A stretch of 64,000 nucleotides of DNA. It comes from a virus. How positions within the stretch are numbered: the stretch's first letter is position 1; each line of letters opens with the position of its first letter. The translations under genes were made by a program, and so were the position numbers. This document shows positions 8,579 to 15,869 of the stretch, piece after piece. The notes beneath the pieces are model-generated. The model made no database searches. It was not told where the DNA came from and was given only the letters and a program-made list of their open reading frames with translations. Location: positions 1 through 64,000 of the IMG/VR virus record IMGVR_UViG_3300022890_000019; one strand, written 5' to 3'.

Positions 8579-9189
8579 TAGATTTTAACGAGCTAAACTT
8601 TGGTAATACAGACTCCAAAGAGGAAATCTATTTCCATTGGTTTCTACAAGAACTAATAGAAAGAGGATATATCAAAAAGGTAGAATACCATAAAGCATCT
8701 TTTGACTTACTACCACCGGTAAAGATACCCTGGTATAAGAAGATGAAAACTAAGATAGTCACTGAGCAAGCTTCTCTTCTTAGAGGACATATATACACTC
8801 CTGACTACTGGATAACCTGGGACCTTTCTGCCAGAGATCTATTCTATATTCCTATTGGTACCTTAAAGCCCTATGAGAAGTCTCCCTTTAATAATAAGTC
8901 ACTTATGAAGGCTCAGGTCATAGATGAAGAGATCGTAACGATAATGGACGTTAAAGGGTCGTTTATAGGTAATATAAGCAGCTCCTCTAAAGAGTCATAC
9001 CTCTTCTCTTTTAATCAGAAGATGGTATGGGATAAATATGGTATCTATATCCAGAAGGTAGTTATTCCTGACTTCTTCAAATATACCTTTACACCAAGGA
9101 GATTTCTTACTACCGATAAATCAGGAAAACCTAGAAAGATAAAATTTAAAGTAACTTTGCTCACCGAATATCTAAAAACTAACTTATAA
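8575..9189 (+). CDS. PD-(D/E)XK nuclease, DUF1064/resolvase-like
   Basis: A 204-residue protein when started at the ATG that overlaps the previous TGA; an in-frame ATG 15 codons upstream (8530) is unlikely. It opens with SKEEIYFHWFLQEL, then has YTPDYWI and a later MDVKGSF, followed by FNQKMVWDKYG. The E...D...D-x-K pattern fits the PD-(D/E)XK fold and resembles DUF1064 or T7 endonuclease-I-type phage enzymes, which often cut branched DNA. Its place behind an SSB-like protein and a RecB-like nuclease suggests resolution of replication or recombination intermediates. Branched-DNA specificity is inference. Confidence 0.7.
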   Translation: MIDFNELNFGNTDSKEEIYFHWFLQELIERGYIKKVEYHKASFDLLPPVKIPWYKKMKTKIVTEQASLLRGHIYTPDYWITWDLSARDLFYIPIGTLKPYEKSPFNNKSLMKAQVIDEEIVTIMDVKGSFIGNISSSSKESYLFSFNQKMVWDKYGIYIQKVVIPDFFKYTFTPRRFLTTDKSGKPRKIKFKVTLLTEYLKTNL

Positions 9190-9455
9190 TGCTTCTAATA
9201 ACAGGTATCATAATTCTTAACAAGTCTACAGGTAAAGAATATCCTAAAAAGAAAGTTCATATCTATGTACGTAACAAGAGTGAACTAGATGCTCTCAGAA
9301 AGATCCATACATTTAACTTCACTGTCTTATATGATACAGGCAAGGAACAGAAAGAGCCTGACAAGGTAGAAGTGTTCTATACTACTACTGAAAATCTAAA
9401 GATGCTGATACAAAAAGGAACTATCAGAGACCTTGACTATAACAAGCTAATATGA
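9189..9455 (+). CDS. Small hypothetical protein
   Basis: An 88-residue basic alpha/beta protein that I do not recognise. Its start codon overlaps the stop of the nuclease gene (TAATG), so it is translated right after it. It is the last gene of the tightly coupled replication and recombination block; looser spacing starts downstream. Confidence 0.6.
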   Translation: MLLITGIIILNKSTGKEYPKKKVHIYVRNKSELDALRKIHTFNFTVLYDTGKEQKEPDKVEVFYTTTENLKMLIQKGTIRDLDYNKLI

Positions 9456-9516
9456 AATATCTAAAAGATCATACAGTCGTATATCTTATACAATAGTACT
9501 AACCAATATTAACTTT

Positions 9517-9798
9517 ATGAAAAGAATTCTCATATTGTTACTGTTTGTCTTTATCCAATACACCAATAGTTCAGAAGAAAATCCACCTATCAGAGAGTGG
9601 ATACTTGCCTACCAGGATGATGATGTTACTATCTATCATTCAGTAGATATTGTAGAGAAAGAATATAGCATCCCTAGAGAGAACCTAAAGCCTTTTATGG
9701 AGATAAATTTTAAAATATCTACAAAGAGTAATAAGGTGTATAAAGACCTAGTAGCACATTATAGGAATAAATCAGAAGAGTATATTAAATTCAAGTAA
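9517..9798 (+). CDS. Small exported protein with signal peptide
   Basis: The 93-residue protein starts with MKR, a hydrophobic core of about 12 residues (ILILLLFVFI) and a polar stretch with a plausible signal peptidase I site after about residue 18. The mature part is about 75 residues, charged, and has no motif that I know. The export signal points to a job in the host envelope, such as superinfection exclusion or lysis control, which is speculation. A gap of 61 bases separates it from the previous gene. Confidence 0.6.
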   Translation: MKRILILLLFVFIQYTNSSEENPPIREWILAYQDDDVTIYHSVDIVEKEYSIPRENLKPFMEINFKISTKSNKVYKDLVAHYRNKSEEYIKFK

Positions 9799-9827
9799 AA
9801 TGAAGAACTTAATATTACCAGTTTGGA

Positions 9828-10055
9828 ATGAGTAAGGCAGATGAAAAGGCCAAATTACTGAAAGAGGAATTCAATAAATGTAGTGCCATAATGGAGAAGC
9901 TTCTTAAAGAGGAACCTTTCCCTATTAAAGGATATGTTCTAGCTGCTAATAGAAGCCTGGATATCCTTAATGCCTTATACGAACAAGGACATGTTCCAAA
10001 AGAAGATTTTAATAACTTTACATTATCAGAAATACCGATTTACTTAACAGACTAA
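9828..10055 (+). CDS. Small helical hypothetical protein
   Basis: A 75-residue helical protein (start MSKADEKAKLL) with no motif that I recognise. An 11-codon frame at 9800-9835 runs over its start and ends just inside it. That frame may act as a short coupling leader but is too short to call a gene. The next gene begins three bases after this stop. Confidence 0.55.
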   Translation: MSKADEKAKLLKEEFNKCSAIMEKLLKEEPFPIKGYVLAANRSLDILNALYEQGHVPKEDFNNFTLSEIPIYLTD

Positions 10056-10058
10056 ACT

Positions 10059-10478
10059 ATGAGACTAAAACTATTTCGTATCTATAAAAATGATAAATGT
10101 ATTTCAGGGATACTATATGTGATATTCTTTGGAGTCATCATCACTAAGTTTTATACCCTAGAGAGACCCTGGAAAGAGAATAAGACTTTTGTATCTTGTA
10201 TCTATAAAGGAATATTCAAGGTAGTACCCTTTTCAGGAAAGAAGTTTAAAGATGTCTTTGAAATAAAAGATGTAGAAAATAGATCTGCTATTTTGTTTCA
10301 TCCTGCTAATCATGTTCATGAACTCCTAGGATGTATTGCTATCGGAGATAAGGTAACACATAAGCCTGATGGCGAATATTCTGTATGGAATAGTAGGAAT
10401 GCAATGGATAAACTCAAGAAGCTTGTTAATAACTACCGTAAGATTACTGGTAGATCTGTATATTTAGAAATTGTATAA
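10059..10478 (+). CDS. DUF5675-like phage protein
   Basis: The 139-residue protein contains ILFHPANHVHELLGCIAIG at about residues 77-95. This matches the conserved core of DUF5675, a family common in phages and prophages of Bacteroidota. The His...Gly-Cys arrangement recalls the catalytic His and Cys region of L,D-transpeptidases, so a cell-wall role is possible but unproven. An N-terminal hydrophobic stretch (residues 17-28) could be a core strand or a weak membrane segment. Confidence 0.55.
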   Translation: MRLKLFRIYKNDKCISGILYVIFFGVIITKFYTLERPWKENKTFVSCIYKGIFKVVPFSGKKFKDVFEIKDVENRSAILFHPANHVHELLGCIAIGDKVTHKPDGEYSVWNSRNAMDKLKKLVNNYRKITGRSVYLEIV

Positions 10479-10489
10479 ACATTTAAACT

Positions 10490-10825
10490 ATGAAAAAACT
10501 AATTGTAATATGTGTAATAGCACTTATTGTATTCTCCTGCAAAAAAGCAGATGATGATAATATCCAACCTAAAGCCTATTTTACCTGTCCCTCTGAAGCA
10601 GTTGTAGGACATAAAGTAATGTTTAATGCTAGTGAATCTATTGACGAAAGTGGAGAGATTATAAGATACTCCTGGAACTTCGGTGATGGTACAACACAGG
10701 ACATTATTATAAGCCAGATAGGATATATCTATTCTGAAACTGGAATATATTATGTAGAGCTTCGTGTATTTGATGTTAAGAATTGGAGTTCATCTTATTC
10801 TAAATATATAATAATAAGAAAATGA
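10490..10825 (+). CDS. PKD-domain lipoprotein, predicted surface-exposed
   Basis: The 111-residue protein has a lipoprotein signal: MKK, a hydrophobic core and a lipobox FSC with the lipidated Cys at residue 17. Lys-Lys-Ala-Asp-Asp-Asp follows the cysteine; basic-plus-acidic stretches of this kind act as lipoprotein export signals in Bacteroidota and send the protein to the outer surface. The mature part is one PKD (polycystic kidney disease) beta-sandwich with the typical WNFGDGT at residues 62-68. PKD domains bind proteins or glycans. A phage-made surface lipoprotein would suit receptor masking or superinfection exclusion. The gene overlaps a small membrane protein gene. Confidence 0.75.
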   Translation: MKKLIVICVIALIVFSCKKADDDNIQPKAYFTCPSEAVVGHKVMFNASESIDESGEIIRYSWNFGDGTTQDIIISQIGYIYSETGIYYVELRVFDVKNWSSSYSKYIIIRK

Positions 10826-10953
10826 TAACTAATCTATATTTACAGTTACTTGTCTGTTTAGCCTTTATGTTTTATGGAGTAATACTTGGAATGGCAATAC
10901 CTGAACATTGGTATACAGAATATAAAAATAAGAAAGGAAAGAATAATGAGTAA
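10822..10953 (+). CDS. Very small single-pass membrane protein
   Basis: A 43-codon gene that starts on the ATGA overlap with the lipoprotein stop. It has one hydrophobic segment of about 20 residues (near 7-26, with LLVCLAFMFYGVILG), followed by a short Lys/Asn-rich tail, so the C-terminus is probably cytoplasmic. Overlaps at both ends support translation. A role next to the surface lipoprotein (membrane partner or exclusion factor) is inference. Confidence 0.5.
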   Translation: MITNLYLQLLVCLAFMFYGVILGMAIPEHWYTEYKNKKGKNNE

Positions 10954-11545
10954 AATAAAAGAACTATTCAACGAGGATAACACCTCTATAAAAAAAGCAA
11001 TAGAATCCATTGACGCGAAGATGTTGAAGTATCAAATAACTAATAAGTTTGATACTATCTTCGACTTGATTGGTGAGGATTTAAGAGACATTGAAATACT
11101 TGAATCGTTATCCCAATCAATAAATGAGGATGGTGATAAAGTTTTATCTTTCGATGCAGATAAAGGTAAAATATCTATTATTATTGATAAGGAAGGTAAG
11201 GATGTACATATGTCATTTGTGGGTGATAAAGGTAATGGGTATAATCATATTCAAATTTATCCTCAGCTATCCCACCCCACAGAAGGTGATATTACCTATA
11301 AATGCTGTAGGTGTAATTATACATGGACACATGAAGATGATGCTTGTCCTCAATGTGGTTGTAAGGAAGTTACTGATATTAAAGTTAGGTTATCCCAACC
11401 AATTACCGATAGACAGGTAATAGATGAGGCATATAGTTTGTATCCAATGATTTATACAGATACAGAAGAGAGTACTAGAATGAAAATATTACGAGATAGT
11501 TTTATAATAGGTGCTAAATGGCTAAGAGAGAAAGGAAACAAATAA
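10946..11545 (+). CDS. Hypothetical protein with zinc ribbon
   Basis: A 199-residue protein when started at the ATG after AAGAAAGGAAAGAAT; an in-frame ATG at 10886 would run through the previous gene and lacks such a site. Residues near 118-140 hold a CCRC...CPQCGC zinc ribbon. The flanks carry two Pro-containing LSHP and LSQP linkers that recur in the gene at 12146. The end has a helical segment typical of the small modular proteins of Bacteroidota phages. Function is unknown; nucleic-acid binding is possible. Confidence 0.6.
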   Translation: MSKIKELFNEDNTSIKKAIESIDAKMLKYQITNKFDTIFDLIGEDLRDIEILESLSQSINEDGDKVLSFDADKGKISIIIDKEGKDVHMSFVGDKGNGYNHIQIYPQLSHPTEGDITYKCCRCNYTWTHEDDACPQCGCKEVTDIKVRLSQPITDRQVIDEAYSLYPMIYTDTEESTRMKILRDSFIIGAKWLREKGNK

Positions 11546-11548
11546 ATT

Positions 11549-12124
11549 ATGAAAACAATAATATTGAACAATGAAAATTATACCTATAGTTCTAAAAAGG
11601 AATTATTAGCTATAATTGAAAAGTATCCTAATATTAATTTTTTAGGTAGATATGAAATAGGTGACTATTTCACAGCTGGTGACAATTTCACAGCTGGTGA
11701 CAATTTCACAGCTGGTGATAGTTTCAAAGCTGGTTACAATTTCAAAGCTGGTGACAATTTCACAGCTGGTTACAATTTCACAGCTGGTGACAATTTCACA
11801 GCTGGTGACTATTTCAAAGCTGGTGACAATTTCACAGCTGGTGATAGTTTCAAAGCTGGTTACAATTTCAAAGCTGGTGACGGTTTCAAAATAAAAAATC
11901 ACATAATAATCCCTAATACATACAAGTATATTGCTCGTTGTTATTATGAAGAAAACAGTAAGCAATGGTATGTCCAATTAGGATGTTTTTTAAGAACATT
12001 ATCAGAATGGGAGAATGATTTTTGGAATAATAAAAATGAATTTCCTAATGATAAGAATAAAAACTCAACTAAAAGGCTCCGGGTATATAATCTATTAAAA
12101 GTAATTATTCTGGAACTGGATTAA
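11549..12124 (+). CDS. Hexapeptide-repeat protein, predicted beta-helix
   Basis: The 191-residue protein has an N-terminal alpha/beta segment (1-37). Then come 13 perfect-length units of six residues, G-(D/Y)-x-F-(T/K)-A, at residues 38-115. A C-terminal domain of ~75 residues follows, with IIIPNTYKYI and aromatic-rich strands. Six-residue periodicity with a fixed Phe and a fixed Gly fits a small right-handed beta-solenoid. Similar repeats occur in uncharacterised phage and gut-bacterial proteins. The regular DNA repeat keeps several frames open, so longer frames in other readings over the same bases are artefacts. The function is not known. Confidence 0.7.
   Translation: MKTIILNNENYTYSSKKELLAIIEKYPNINFLGRYEIGDYFTAGDNFTAGDNFTAGDSFKAGYNFKAGDNFTAGYNFTAGDNFTAGDYFKAGDNFTAGDSFKAGYNFKAGDGFKIKNHIIIPNTYKYIARCYYEENSKQWYVQLGCFLRTLSEWENDFWNNKNEFPNDKNKNSTKRLRVYNLLKVIILELD
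11660..11893 (+). repeat. 18-bp tandem repeat array (13 units) inside a gene
   Basis: Thirteen in-frame 18-base units close to GGTGACAATTTCACAGCT run head to tail and encode a six-residue repeat. Variation is limited to a few positions per unit. A block of three to four units near 11696-11755 reappears almost base for base near 11822-11881, a spacing of seven units. This points to recent expansion by slippage or unequal recombination. There are no spacers, so it is not CRISPR. Confidence 0.9.
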
Positions 12125-12145
12125 ATTAATAAAGAAAGGAAACAA

Positions 12146-12622
12146 ATGAAAAAAGAAATAAAAGAAATGGTATTGAAAATAGTAGATGACTGTTTTTATA
12201 TATTTGCAAGTGGTTATAGGGAAGAAGCAGAAAATAATGCAAGGATTGTATTTGAAGAGTTATATCCTCAGTTATCCCAACCAAATAGAATAAACACAAG
12301 AGAAGAAATAATAGAAGCACTCTCATTTGAATTTCAAGAAAAATATAACAGAAGTCCTTTTATCCAAGAGATAGAAGATGATGAGTGTTATTGTGATTCT
12401 TACGTTGTGTTCTTACATGATAAATTATCTAACCAACCAGTAAGCGATGAATGGATTCATTTTAAAACACAATTACCAACTCCAAAAGATCTGCCTTTTA
12501 TCACCGAAGACTTTGATAAATTTTTCGAAGTATGGAAAGATTCGGATTATTTTGATAAACTAACAGATAACGACAGGGATTTATTTGTAAAATGGAAACC
12601 TATTAACCCACCTATTAATTAA
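12146..12622 (+). CDS. Hypothetical modular phage protein
   Basis: A 158-residue acidic protein that I do not recognise. It has a helical N-terminus (1-45), a linker with LYPQLSQP like that in the gene at 10946, a middle helical part (REEIIEALSFEF), and a second Pro-containing linker (LSNQPVSDEW) before the C-terminal segment. It looks assembled from small domains joined by repeated linkers. It is preceded by AAGAAAGGAAACAAATG, the ribosome-binding linker shared by this gene group. Confidence 0.55.
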   Translation: MKKEIKEMVLKIVDDCFYIFASGYREEAENNARIVFEELYPQLSQPNRINTREEIIEALSFEFQEKYNRSPFIQEIEDDECYCDSYVVFLHDKLSNQPVSDEWIHFKTQLPTPKDLPFITEDFDKFFEVWKDSDYFDKLTDNDRDLFVKWKPINPPIN

Positions 12623-12638
12623 GAGAGAAAGGAAACAA

Positions 12639-13214
12639 ATGAAAGTAATATGGAAAAAACTAAATTACAAGTCAGATAAAGAAACTGTATCAATTTATTG
12701 GGATGATAAATCTATCAATTATCATTACAATTTTATTGAAAAAAGTATAGCAGAAAGCATAAGTAAATGCGAAACTATGTTAGATATTGGTGCTGGATAT
12801 GGACATTGGGTAAAATTTTATCAAAACTCCTACAAAGCAAAAGTAGAAGCAATAGAACCAGGATTAAACGAATACAATATAAAAAAATATAGGGGTTTTA
12901 TTCAAGACATTACAACAGGGAAAAAGTATGATGTTATTAATGCAATAGGAGTATTACATCACATCAAAAAAGACAAAGACCTTGTAAAAGCGTTGAGTAA
13001 TATTGAATCAATGATGCACTCTGAAAGCATGTTGGTAATTGGTACAAGATTTGATTTTTTGACAGTGCCAAAAGAGTTAAACAGAAAATATAGGACACAT
13101 CCACAATGGAAGGAATTACTTAAAAACTTTGATATAATTAAAGTCAAAAGAAGTAACCCACCATTTGAATGCAGAAAGCATTTAGATGTAATTATTTGTA
13201 AGAAGAAAGGATAA
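12639..13214 (+). CDS. Class I SAM-dependent methyltransferase
   Basis: The 191-residue protein has motif I MLDIGAGYG (near residues 48-56), an acidic EPG at the end of strand 2, and the GVLHHI motif near residue 105. Together they mark a class I Rossmann methyltransferase using S-adenosylmethionine. The length leaves almost no extra domain for target recognition. It lacks the NPPY/DPPY motif of DNA adenine methylases at the expected place, so the target is more likely a small molecule, protein, lipid or glycan. It sits in the variable cassette segment and shares its ribosome-binding linker. Confidence 0.8.
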   Translation: MKVIWKKLNYKSDKETVSIYWDDKSINYHYNFIEKSIAESISKCETMLDIGAGYGHWVKFYQNSYKAKVEAIEPGLNEYNIKKYRGFIQDITTGKKYDVINAIGVLHHIKKDKDLVKALSNIESMMHSESMLVIGTRFDFLTVPKELNRKYRTHPQWKELLKNFDIIKVKRSNPPFECRKHLDVIICKKKG

Positions 13215-13217
13215 ACA

Positions 13218-13505
13218 ATGATATACATATACTATCTACCAAAAGAATTTACTAAAGATATCGAGTTACCCTGCCATAGAGATAATAATAACTTTGAAGA
13301 TCAGATGTTAGAGCATCCAAAGACTAAAAGATATTCTCTATATAGCTTTGAAAAACTGTTTAACAAGGATAAGGTTAATGATGGATGGTTAGTTTTTAAA
13401 GATGTACCTGCTGAAGAGTTAGCTAATGAACTAGTAGAAAGGTATAAGATAAACAAAAGACCTGATCCTCAATATACATTTTATGAAAAGCCAAAAGATG
13501 AATGA
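13218..13505 (+). CDS. Small hypothetical protein
   Basis: A 95-residue protein that I do not recognise, with a beta-rich start (MIYIYYLP) and a helical second half. It starts three bases after the methyltransferase stop, and a 26-codon frame overlaps its end. No domain can be named. Confidence 0.5.
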   Translation: MIYIYYLPKEFTKDIELPCHRDNNNFEDQMLEHPKTKRYSLYSFEKLFNKDKVNDGWLVFKDVPAEELANELVERYKINKRPDPQYTFYEKPKDE

Positions 13506-13578
13506 ATACGAAATCCAATACTATTTAGAATGTAAGAATGATACTTGGAAAGAGTATAGAGATAATCAAAAATTATGA
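13498..13578 (+). CDS. Possible 26-residue micro-protein
   Basis: A 26-codon frame (start MNEYEIQYYLECKN) bridges the genes on both sides: its ATG lies in the end of the previous gene, and its TGA overlaps the next ATG as ATGA. It fills a 69-base gap that would otherwise be odd in this packed region. It may be a real micro-protein or only a translation-coupling frame. Confidence 0.35.
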   Translation: MNEYEIQYYLECKNDTWKEYRDNQKL

Positions 13579-13817
13579 ATTATAACAAAACAGATAAAGA
13601 CGGAGTTAATTTTTCTATCTATTCGGAATTAGATGGATTATTCCAAATGGAGATAGAAGATGGGAAAAAGTCGGCTGTTGTATTTTTGACATACAATGAT
13701 ATGATAGATTTAATGAGATGGTTTAAATATTCTCAGCATACTGAAATGGCAGATATTTATAAATTAATAGATTTACCAAAAGATATATGGAATGTAATTA
13801 AAAATAAAGACAAATGA
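13575..13817 (+). CDS. Small hypothetical protein
   Basis: An 80-residue alpha/beta protein without a motif that I recognise. Residues 20-45 look like a beta-hairpin (LFQMEIEDGKKSAVVFLTY) followed by helices. Its stop overlaps the next start (ATGA), so it belongs to the chain of coupled genes that runs to 16091. Confidence 0.55.
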   Translation: MNYNKTDKDGVNFSIYSELDGLFQMEIEDGKKSAVVFLTYNDMIDLMRWFKYSQHTEMADIYKLIDLPKDIWNVIKNKDK

Positions 13818-14335
13818 AGACCTGTAGTGTAATAGGATGTAATAACCCTTCATTTGGGAAAGATAAGAGTACAGGTGAACCATTCTGTCGGTTTCATCAA
13901 TATCTTCGTACAGACCTATCTAAACCTAAAAACTATTCTAAGCCTATTCCTAAGAAACGATTCAACGCTAAGTTCGATTATGATACGTCATATGGGTATG
14001 ATAGTGAGACGATCATGTATAAAAAGGTATGGAGTACCCAAAAGGGGTTATCGTTTGTCTCAGGGCTTGAAATCAATGCATATGATAAAGAGACCTGTAA
14101 GTGTTTTGCTCATGTGTTAGAGAAAGCTATTAACAAGTTCCCTCACTTTAGGTTTAACCTAGAAAACATAGTACTGTTAACATGGGATGAACATCATCTT
14201 TGGGATCAAGGTAGTGAAGACAGTCGTAAAAGGTATGCTGAGAAGATGGCTAAAGAAGGCATCATAGTAGACTGGAATAAGCTTAAATTACTTCAAGGAA
14301 AATTAATAATAATTTATAAAGAAAAATACAAATGA
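13814..14335 (+). CDS. HNH-type / NinG-like zinc protein
   Basis: The 173-residue protein begins with a zinc knuckle (CSVIGCNN... and CRFHQ near residues 4-30). Near residue 125 it has NIVLLTWDEHHLWDQG, preceded by CFAHVLEKAINKFPHFRFN. This is the layout of the short HNH-type proteins found near phage recombination genes, including NinG relatives. The His-His pair would be metal or catalytic ligands. A DNA-nicking or recombination role is likely, but some members of this group have lost activity. Confidence 0.55.
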   Translation: MKTCSVIGCNNPSFGKDKSTGEPFCRFHQYLRTDLSKPKNYSKPIPKKRFNAKFDYDTSYGYDSETIMYKKVWSTQKGLSFVSGLEINAYDKETCKCFAHVLEKAINKFPHFRFNLENIVLLTWDEHHLWDQGSEDSRKRYAEKMAKEGIIVDWNKLKLLQGKLIIIYKEKYK

Positions 14336-14682
14336 AAATAAAAGATATTGTTGCCTGGTTAGGAAAAACTGATGAGTTTAATAAGAAGCTCAGTAATCGA
14401 ATCGATGAACATGGTAAAAGGATTCATGATCTTGAATTTAGTGAAAATAAGGAAGCTAAAAAAAATGGTTCTGATATCTATGATTTAAAAAGTAGACTAA
14501 AGTCTCGTATAAACAAAGAAATTCTATTAGAACAACAAGTAGAAAGATTACTAGAAAGTGATCAGATATTGCGTGATAAGATTGTAGAACTGGAAAAGTC
14601 AAAACATCACTTTGAACTACTACTTGAATATCTAGATCTAGAAATTAAAGATCAACCTTGTAAAAAAATAGCAAAGAAATGA
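14332..14682 (+). CDS. Coiled-coil protein
   Basis: A 116-residue protein, almost all charged helix. Heptad spacing of Leu/Ile runs from about residue 25 to 105 (for example LLEQQVERLLESDQIL), which predicts a dimeric coiled coil. There is no signal peptide. ATGA overlaps at both ends place it in an operon with the HNH-type protein and the glycoside hydrolase. It could be a spacer, spanin-like or scaffold element; nothing decides this. Confidence 0.6.
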   Translation: MKIKDIVAWLGKTDEFNKKLSNRIDEHGKRIHDLEFSENKEAKKNGSDIYDLKSRLKSRINKEILLEQQVERLLESDQILRDKIVELEKSKHHFELLLEYLDLEIKDQPCKKIAKK

Positions 14683-15407
14683 ATAAATCACAATTTCCTT
14701 GGCAGGGATATAATTGGAACTGTGGAGACATAGGATGGGATATCATACATCCACAAAAAGCATACTGCTGGCATGATAAGTCTTGTGTCCTCTTAAAAGA
14801 AGACTGGATATACCTACATGCTAGAGAGAATCTTAAACATTTTGATCTATGGAGTGAAAAGCATGGTGTATACTACCGTGGAGATAGCCCTGTAGGGGTT
14901 GGATGGATACAGTCTTTTAACACCTTTACCTATGGATACTTTGAAGTAGAATGTATCCTACCTACCGGTGATAATATGTGGCCTGCTATCTGGCTTACCG
15001 GTGCAGACTCCTGGCCTCCTGAAATAGACATCATGGAAGGCTATAGTAACAAGAGAGGATCATACTGGAACTGGATACCCTTCTGGGATGTAAATACTAA
15101 TATGCACTTTAAGAATCCGGATCAGGAGAAGACAAGTATAAAAGCTAAGTCCCACTGGATAAGATGTGGTAGACCTAATGAGAACTTCCATACCTATGCT
15201 ATTGACTGGCAGAAGGATTATGTAAGGTTTTACTATGATCATAAGCTTAGAAGAGAGATCGTTGATCCTAGTGTACTACAGACCTTTGTTAATGCTAGAA
15301 TGAAGGTTATTATTAACAATCATATTAACTCTGGTACCAATACAGCAGACTTCCAAGAAGTAGATCCTATGATAGTAACTTATTTTAAATACAGAGAACA
15401 GAAATGA
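14679..15407 (+). CDS. Glycoside hydrolase family 16 (beta-glucanase fold)
   Basis: The 242-residue protein carries the GH16 active-site signature EIDIME at residues 115-120, with nucleophile Glu115, assisting Asp117 and acid/base Glu120. Supporting GH16 strands are TYGYFEVECILP (84-95), MWPAIWL (100-106) and HTYAIDW in the second half. GH16 enzymes cut beta-1,3/1,4-glucans, agar, carrageenan or related polymers. No signal peptide is present, so it acts after lysis, on a virion, or inside the cell. A host capsule or exopolysaccharide is the most likely target. The gene sits among small early-arm genes rather than with the tail fibres, which is unusual for a virion depolymerase. Confidence 0.88.
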   Translation: MNKSQFPWQGYNWNCGDIGWDIIHPQKAYCWHDKSCVLLKEDWIYLHARENLKHFDLWSEKHGVYYRGDSPVGVGWIQSFNTFTYGYFEVECILPTGDNMWPAIWLTGADSWPPEIDIMEGYSNKRGSYWNWIPFWDVNTNMHFKNPDQEKTSIKAKSHWIRCGRPNENFHTYAIDWQKDYVRFYYDHKLRREIVDPSVLQTFVNARMKVIINNHINSGTNTADFQEVDPMIVTYFKYREQK

Positions 15408-15667
15408 CATTGATACCTATCCTTATACCAAATAAGATAGTGATCGCTTCGCTAGACGGCTTTGCAGTCAACGGTGGACATTTTACTATATACTCAGAAG
15501 ATGAACATACCGGAGATGATATGAAGATGGCTAAGAGAGTATTACGCCAGGAGCATGATATTGCCAGTGTATGCGTCATCCCAATGAAACCTCACCAGAA
15601 AGAAGTATACAGAACAATTCAACAAGACATTAAACGCTTTGAACAAACACATGGAGTAATATTATGA
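15404..15667 (+). CDS. Small hypothetical protein
   Basis: An 87-residue protein that I do not recognise, with a compact alpha/beta look (ILIPNKIVIASLDGF at the start and a C-terminal helix with IQQDIKRFEQ). ATGA overlaps join it to the GH16 gene and to the next membrane-protein gene. No function can be named. Confidence 0.55.
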   Translation: MTLIPILIPNKIVIASLDGFAVNGGHFTIYSEDEHTGDDMKMAKRVLRQEHDIASVCVIPMKPHQKEVYRTIQQDIKRFEQTHGVIL

Positions 15668-15867
15668 GTAGGAAAACGAGATTTAGGACTAGGATACAAG
15701 TAGAATTAAGATCTTTTAAGCTAGTTAACTATGATATTGAAGATACTACAGACTATATCATAAAGATTTTTGATAATAATAAATACTATTTTCACTGGCA
15801 TAGCTTCATGTGGGGAGTTATAATAGGCACAGCATTAATGGCAATAGGAACACAAGTAAATTTATAA
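15664..15867 (+). CDS. Small C-terminally anchored membrane protein
   Basis: A 67-residue protein with a basic N-terminal half and one hydrophobic segment at the very end (residues 50-64, MWGVIIGTALMAIGT). The topology suggests a tail-anchored inner-membrane protein with its N-terminus in the cytoplasm. The start overlaps the previous stop. A holin is conceivable but there is only one membrane segment and no other hallmark. Confidence 0.5.
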   Translation: MSRKTRFRTRIQVELRSFKLVNYDIEDTTDYIIKIFDNNKYYFHWHSFMWGVIIGTALMAIGTQVNL

Positions 15868-15869
15868 CT

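Noticed and set aside
9452-9496. 14-codon frame overlapping the end of the gene at 9189-9455
   Set aside because: It is too short to support as a gene. It may only be a chance ATGA overlap.
9800-9835. 11-codon frame before the gene at 9828
   Set aside because: It is too short to call; at most a coupling leader.
11660-11893. CRISPR array
   Set aside because: Units are head to tail without spacers, they are in frame with a gene, and no cas genes are present.
11642-11977. Long frames on the minus strand (11642-11977) and in a second plus frame (11661-11894) over the repeat gene
   Set aside because: The 18-base repeat keeps every frame open if no stop occurs in one unit. The products are low-complexity and lack start sites like those of their neighbours.
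15664-15867. Holin
   Set aside because: There is only one C-terminal membrane segment, no charged-tail hallmark and no endolysin next to it.
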